Assembly: GCA_964464755.1 (NCBI GenBank)
Contig: CAYXGZ010000088.1
Span: 1-9,107 of the forward strand
Origin: CAYXGZ01 sp964464755
GTDB lineage: Bacteria > Planctomycetota > MHYJ01 > JACPRB01
Reading direction: 5' to 3'
DNA: 9,107 bases
Shown here piece by piece: positions 6,076-9,107 of the stretch. A model generated the notes under the pieces. That model made no database searches. It was not told where the DNA came from and saw nothing but the letters and a program-made list of their open reading frames with translations. Positions within the stretch are counted from its first letter, which is position 1; each line of letters begins with the position of its first letter. The position numbers and the translations under genes are program-made.

Positions 6076-6821
6076 CTCCACCTCCGGGATTCGAGCGCGC
6101 GAACCGAGAGGAAGTTGAAGAGGACGACGAGGCTCAGGTAGTAGACGACCGGGCGCACGTCGACGATGCCCCGCATGAAGTCCGGGAAGTACTTGAACGG
6201 GTCGAGCTGGGCGATGACGTCCTTCGAGATCCGCATCCACTTCTCGGTCGTCGGGATGTTGTCCGAGAGCAGCGCCGAGAGGATCAGGAGGAACGAGATC
6301 GAGAACGTGATCACGCCCGCGGTGACCTGGCTCTGGCAGACCGACGAGATGAAGAGGCCGATCGCGAACACCGAGCTGCCGAGGAGCAGCAGCCCGAGGT
6401 ACTGCGCGGCCAGCGTGCCCCAGTCCATCGTGCCGTACTTGGCGGCCAGGCCCGCGTGCACCAGCGTCGGCAGCAGGAGGAACGCGAGGAAGGCGACCGA
6501 GGCGAGGTACTTGGCGACGACGACCTCCCACTCGCGGACCGGGGAGGTCATCAGCAGCTCGATCGTGCCCCGGTTCTTCTCCTCGGCGAGCAGCCGCATC
6601 GTGATGAGCGGCGAGGTGACCACGATGACGAAGGACATCGTGCCCATCAGGTTCGAGAAGTAGAACGGGACCGCGTAATTGTGGCAGCGCTCCATCTCGT
6701 TCCAGAACATCAGCCCGAAGATCAGCATCATCACGGTGAGGATGATGTAGGCCGTGGGGCTGACGAAGTAGACGCCCAGCTCGCGCTGGACCAGGAAGCG
6801 CAGGTTGCGCAGGGAGCTCAC
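6072..6821 (-). CDS. gldF: ABC-2 type permease, GldF-like
   Basis: This 249-residue integral membrane protein is the channel-forming subunit of an ABC-2 exporter. I read six hydrophobic segments at about 23-40, 54-76, 102-123, 139-160, 166-185 and 224-241. The cytoplasmic motif RLLAEEKNRGTIELLMTSPV (76-95) is the family hallmark that contacts the ATPase. The start PTAYIILTVMMLIFGLMFW is typical of GldF-like permeases. The start codon is GTG (6819-6821), overlapping the TGA of the ATPase gene as GTGA, with a GGGGGAGG site four bases before it. The 4-base overlaps at both ends (ATPase and GldG-like) suggest tightly coupled, stoichiometric synthesis of one complex. The substrate cannot be deduced. 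Confidence 0.92.
   Translation of the reverse strand: MSSLRNLRFLVQRELGVYFVSPTAYIILTVMMLIFGLMFWNEMERCHNYAVPFYFSNLMGTMSFVIVVTSPLITMRLLAEEKNRGTIELLMTSPVREWEVVVAKYLASVAFLAFLLLPTLVHAGLAAKYGTMDWGTLAAQYLGLLLLGSSVFAIGLFISSVCQSQVTAGVITFSISFLLILSALLSDNIPTTEKWMRISKDVIAQLDPFKYFPDFMRGIVDVRPVVYYLSLVVLFNFLSVRALESRRWR
6080..6085 (-). promoter_or_regulatory. Ribosome binding site of the GldG-like gene
   Basis: GGAGGT on the minus strand is followed by GGAG and then the ATG at 6073-6075. It lies inside the last codons of the permease gene and fixes the start of the GldG-like protein at MSAEVP rather than the much longer open frame upstream. Confidence 0.75.
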
Positions 6822-7795
6822 TTGGCCTCCCCCGCCGGCGCCGGGGCCCCGAGGGCGTCGCCCAGCGGCACCTTGTCCACCGTCAGCTCCGCGAAGGCGT
6901 CCTCGAGCGAGACCCGCTCCATGGTCAACTCGACGACGTCCCAGCCCGCCTGGGCGGCGGCGCGGAAGATCTCGGGCCGGATGTCCCGCTCGTCGCGGGG
7001 CTCGACGAGGAAGCTGCGCAGGTCGCCGCGCTCGGCGACGACCACGCCCTTCACGCCGGCGGCCTTCTCGAGGACCTCGCGGGCCCCGTCGGCGGCGCCG
7101 CGGACGTCGAGGCGGACCCTGCCGGTCTCCGTGATGCGGTTGACGCGGTTCAGGGGCCCGTCGGCCACGATGCGGCCGCGGTTGATGATCATGACGCGCT
7201 GGCAGAGGCGCTCGACCTCCGAGAGCGTGTGGGAGCTGAACAGGACCGTGTGCGTCTTGCCCAGGTCCCGGATCAGGTCGCGCACCTGGCGGATCTGGTT
7301 GGGGTCGAGGCCCACGGTGGGCTCGTCGAGGATGACGAGCTCGGGGTCGTGCACGATGGCGTCGGCCAGGCCGACGCGCTGGCGGTAGCCCTTCGAGAGC
7401 TGGCCGATGATGCGCCCGCGCACGTCGCCGAGGCCGCAGCGCTCGACGGCGTCGGCCACGGCCTTCGCGCGGCGGGACCCGGGGACCTGCTTGAGGCCCG
7501 CGCGGAAGTTGAGGTACTCCCCGACCCGCATCTCCGGGTACAGGGGGTTGTTCTCGGGCAGGTAGCCGACGCGGCGCCGCACCTCGAGGGAGTCGCGGAC
7601 GACGTCGAAGCCCGCGACCTGGACCTGCCCCGTGGTGGGCGGCAGGAAGCAGGTGAGGATCTTGAGGGTCGTGGACTTTCCCGCGCCGTTGGGCCCGAGG
7701 AAGCCGACGATCTCCCCCTTGGCGACCTGGAAGGAGATGTCGGACACCGCGACGGTGCCGGGGTAGACCTTCGTCAGGTTGCGGACGTCGATCAT
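6818..7795 (-). CDS. gldA: ABC transporter ATP-binding protein, GldA-like
   Basis: This is the ATPase that powers the ABC-2 exporter encoded next to it. With the ATG at 7793-7795 it has 325 residues. The Walker A motif GPNGAGKST is at 34-42, the signature LSKGYRQR at 133-140, Walker B LVILDEP at 153-159, a D-loop VGLDP just after it, and the switch His in FSSHTLSE at 189. The Q-loop reads GYLPENNPLYPEM: Glu81 stands where Gln is usual, as I recall from GldA-like ATPases. Residues from about 222 form the C-terminal domain typical of drug or gliding-type ABC-2 ATPases. A TTG at 7805-7807 could extend the protein by four residues (LHSF), but its AAGGG site would be one base away. The ATG and family start MIDVRNLTKVYPG fit better. 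The gene follows a likely promoter and ends in an overlap with the permease. Confidence 0.93.
   Translation of the reverse strand: MIDVRNLTKVYPGTVAVSDISFQVAKGEIVGFLGPNGAGKSTTLKILTCFLPPTTGQVQVAGFDVVRDSLEVRRRVGYLPENNPLYPEMRVGEYLNFRAGLKQVPGSRRAKAVADAVERCGLGDVRGRIIGQLSKGYRQRVGLADAIVHDPELVILDEPTVGLDPNQIRQVRDLIRDLGKTHTVLFSSHTLSEVERLCQRVMIINRGRIVADGPLNRVNRITETGRVRLDVRGAADGAREVLEKAAGVKGVVVAERGDLRSFLVEPRDERDIRPEIFRAAAQAGWDVVELTMERVSLEDAFAELTVDKVPLGDALGAPAPAGEAK
6826..6833 (-). promoter_or_regulatory. Ribosome binding site of the GTG-started permease gene
   Basis: The minus strand reads GGGGGAGG followed by CCAA and then GTG (6819-6821). This purine-rich site supports the GTG as the true start in the GTGA overlap with the ATPase gene. 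Confidence 0.65.
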
Positions 7796-7825
7796 GAAGC
7801 TGTGCAAGCCCTTGAGAGACCCGAC

Positions 7826-7854
7826 AGTCTAGTCGAACGCCCCGGTCATGACAA
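7826..7854 (-). promoter_or_regulatory. Probable sigma70-type promoter for the gldA-to-acc gene run
   Basis: In the 79-nt spacer between the dnaK stop and the ATPase ATG, the minus strand carries TTGTCA (7849-7854; five of six consensus bases), a 17-bp spacer, then TAGACT (7826-7831; four of six). Transcription would start near 7819, giving a leader of about 24 nt before the ATG at 7795. The leader includes AAGGG about 13 nt upstream of that ATG. The spacer has lower GC content than the flanking genes, as expected of a promoter region. No convincing terminator for dnaK is visible here, so some readthrough from dnaK is possible. Confidence 0.55.
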
Positions 7855-7874
7855 CTTCCGGGGGCCGACCGGCC

Positions 7875-9107
7875 TCACTTGGACTCGAACTCCGCGTCGA
7901 TGATCTTCTCGTCGCCCTTGCCCTGGGGGGCCGGCTTCCCGCCGTCGCCGTTCCCGGGGGGCGGGGCTCCGCCCGCGGACTGCTTGGCCGCCTCCTCGTA
8001 GAGCTTCTTGCTGTACTCGTGCGGGGCGGAGGCCACGTCGTCCATGGCCTTCTTGATCTCCGCGGTGTCCTCGCCCTCCTTGGCCTTCTTCAGGCGCTCG
8101 ACGGCCTTGGCGACGCGCTCCTTGTCGCCGGCCGAGAGCTTGGCGTCGTTGTCCTTGAGGAACTTCTCGGTCGAGTAGAGGACGTGGTCCGCCTGGTTGC
8201 GGGCCTCCACGAGCTCCTTGCGCTTCTTGTCCTGCTCGCCGTGGGCCTCGGCGTCGCCGACCATCTTCTTGATCTCGTCCTCGGAGAGCCCGGTGGAGCC
8301 CTTGATGGTCACCTGCTGCTGCTTGTTCGTGCCGAGGTCCTTGGCCGTCACGCTGAGGATGCCGTTGGAGTCGAGGTCGTAGGTCACCTCGATCTGGGGC
8401 ACGCCGCGCGGGGCGGGCGGGATCCCGTCGAGGTCGAAGGTGCCGAGCTTGCGGTTGTCGTCCGCCATCGGGCGCTCGCCCTGGTAGACCTCGATCGTGA
8501 CCGCGGGCTGGTTGTCCGCGGCCGTCGAGAACTTCTGGGCCTTCTTGGTCGGGATCGGCGAGTTGCGCGTGATCAGGGGGACCATGATCCCGCCCTCGAC
8601 CTTGATGCCCAGGGTGAGGGGCGTCACGTCGAGGAGGAGGATGTCCCGGTCGCCCGAGAAGATCGCGCCCTGGACGGCGGCGCCGACGGCGACGATCTCG
8701 TCCGGGTTCACCGAGCGGTTCGGCTCCTTCTTGAAGAAGTCCTTCACGAGGCGCTGGACCATGGGGATGCGCGTCGAGCCGCCGACGAGCACGATCTCGT
8801 CGATCTGCGAGGCCTTGAGCTTCGCGTCGTTCAGCGCGGCCTCGACCGGGCGCAGGCTGGACTCGAGGAGGTCGCCGATGATCTGCTCCAGCTTGGAGCG
8901 GGTCAGGCGGACCGCGAGGTTCAGCGGCTGCTTCGCGGCGTCCTGCGCGATGAACGGGAGGTTGACCTCGGTCTCGAGCATGCTCGAGAGCTCGCACTTG
9001 GCGCGCTCGCAGGACTCCTTGAGGCGCTGGAGGGCCATCGGGTCGCGGCGCAGGTCGATATTGTACTGCTTCTGGAACTCGTCGGCCACGTAGCCGATGA
9101 GGCGGTG
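7875..9107 (-). CDS. dnaK: Hsp70 chaperone DnaK, C-terminal part (cut by window edge)
   Basis: DnaK binds unfolded proteins in the cytoplasm in an ATP-driven cycle with DnaJ and GrpE. The window holds the last 410 codons; the first 225 or so residues lie beyond the right edge. The visible part begins HRLIGYVADEFQKQYNIDLR, in the second half of the ATPase domain. The Hsp70 signature LVGGSTRIPMVQ is at visible residues 107-118, and VNPDEIVAVGAAVQGAI follows. The interdomain linker is DILLLDVTPLTLGI. The substrate-binding beta domain includes STAADNQPAVTIEVYQGER, NLDG-like FDLDGIPPAPRG, and ITVTAKD-like LSVTAKD. A helical lid follows, then a Gly/Pro-rich tail ending DEKIIDAEFESK, close to the usual bacterial VDAEFEEV end. 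The protein looks intact to its TGA. Its own promoter and any grpE or dnaJ neighbour are out of view. Confidence 0.97.
   Translation of the reverse strand, partial: HRLIGYVADEFQKQYNIDLRRDPMALQRLKESCERAKCELSSMLETEVNLPFIAQDAAKQPLNLAVRLTRSKLEQIIGDLLESSLRPVEAALNDAKLKASQIDEIVLVGGSTRIPMVQRLVKDFFKKEPNRSVNPDEIVAVGAAVQGAIFSGDRDILLLDVTPLTLGIKVEGGIMVPLITRNSPIPTKKAQKFSTAADNQPAVTIEVYQGERPMADDNRKLGTFDLDGIPPAPRGVPQIEVTYDLDSNGILSVTAKDLGTNKQQQVTIKGSTGLSEDEIKKMVGDAEAHGEQDKKRKELVEARNQADHVLYSTEKFLKDNDAKLSAGDKERVAKAVERLKKAKEGEDTAEIKKAMDDVASAPHEYSKKLYEEAAKQSAGGAPPPGNGDGGKPAPQGKGDEKIIDAEFESK

Noticed and set aside
2769..6141. Two long overlapping plus-strand open frames (2769-4607 and 4228-6141).
   Set aside because: They are antisense to the DUF4340 and GldG-like genes, have low-complexity composition and show no recognisable domain; they are shadows of codon bias.
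7855..7874. A hairpin terminator after dnaK around GGCCGGTCGGCC.
   Set aside because: The stem is only four or five pairs with a tiny loop and no following T-run, too weak to call.

Overview
The window comes from a GC-rich bacterial genome (strong G/C preference at third codon positions throughout). Every gene I accept is on the minus strand, so the window reads biologically from right to left. The lineage cannot be fixed from the sequence. The gldA-gldF-gldG-DUF4340 arrangement and the base composition would suit Myxococcota, Planctomycetota or an uncultured relative, but this is inference. No mobile element, tRNA, rRNA, CRISPR array or phage gene was seen, and no gap between genes exceeds 300 bases.

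Layout in transcription order. (1) 9107-7875: the C-terminal two thirds of the chaperone DnaK, cut by the window edge. (2) 7874-7796: a short spacer with a good sigma70-type promoter (TTGTCA, 17 bp, TAGACT). (3) 7795-2433: a Gld-type ABC-2 export module made of an ATPase, a six-helix permease, a GldG-like auxiliary membrane protein, and a large membrane-anchored protein built from DUF4340-like repeats. (4) 2424-1942: accB, the biotin carboxyl carrier protein of acetyl-CoA carboxylase. (5) 1920-512: a two-gene insert encoding a cytoplasmic Asp-box (BNR) beta-propeller protein and a MoaD/ThiS-like ubiquitin-fold protein, joined by an ATGA overlap. (6) 480-1: the first 160 codons of accC, biotin carboxylase, cut by the other edge.

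From the ATPase to accC the genes overlap or are at most 31 nt apart (GTGA, ATGA, 10 nt, 8 nt, 21 nt, ATGA, 31 nt). The run is therefore probably one long operon, possibly with a second promoter just before accC. AccB and AccC should act together in the first half-reaction of fatty acid synthesis (ATP-dependent carboxylation of biotin). The Gld-like proteins should form one membrane complex of unknown cargo.

The most unusual feature is the Asp-box/ubiquitin-like pair lying between accB and accC, genes that usually touch each other. The ubiquitin-like protein also carries seven residues beyond its Gly-Gly, so it could be conjugated or thiocarboxylated only after trimming. I do not see a complete new defence or biosynthetic system, but this pair is the best candidate for undescribed biology here.
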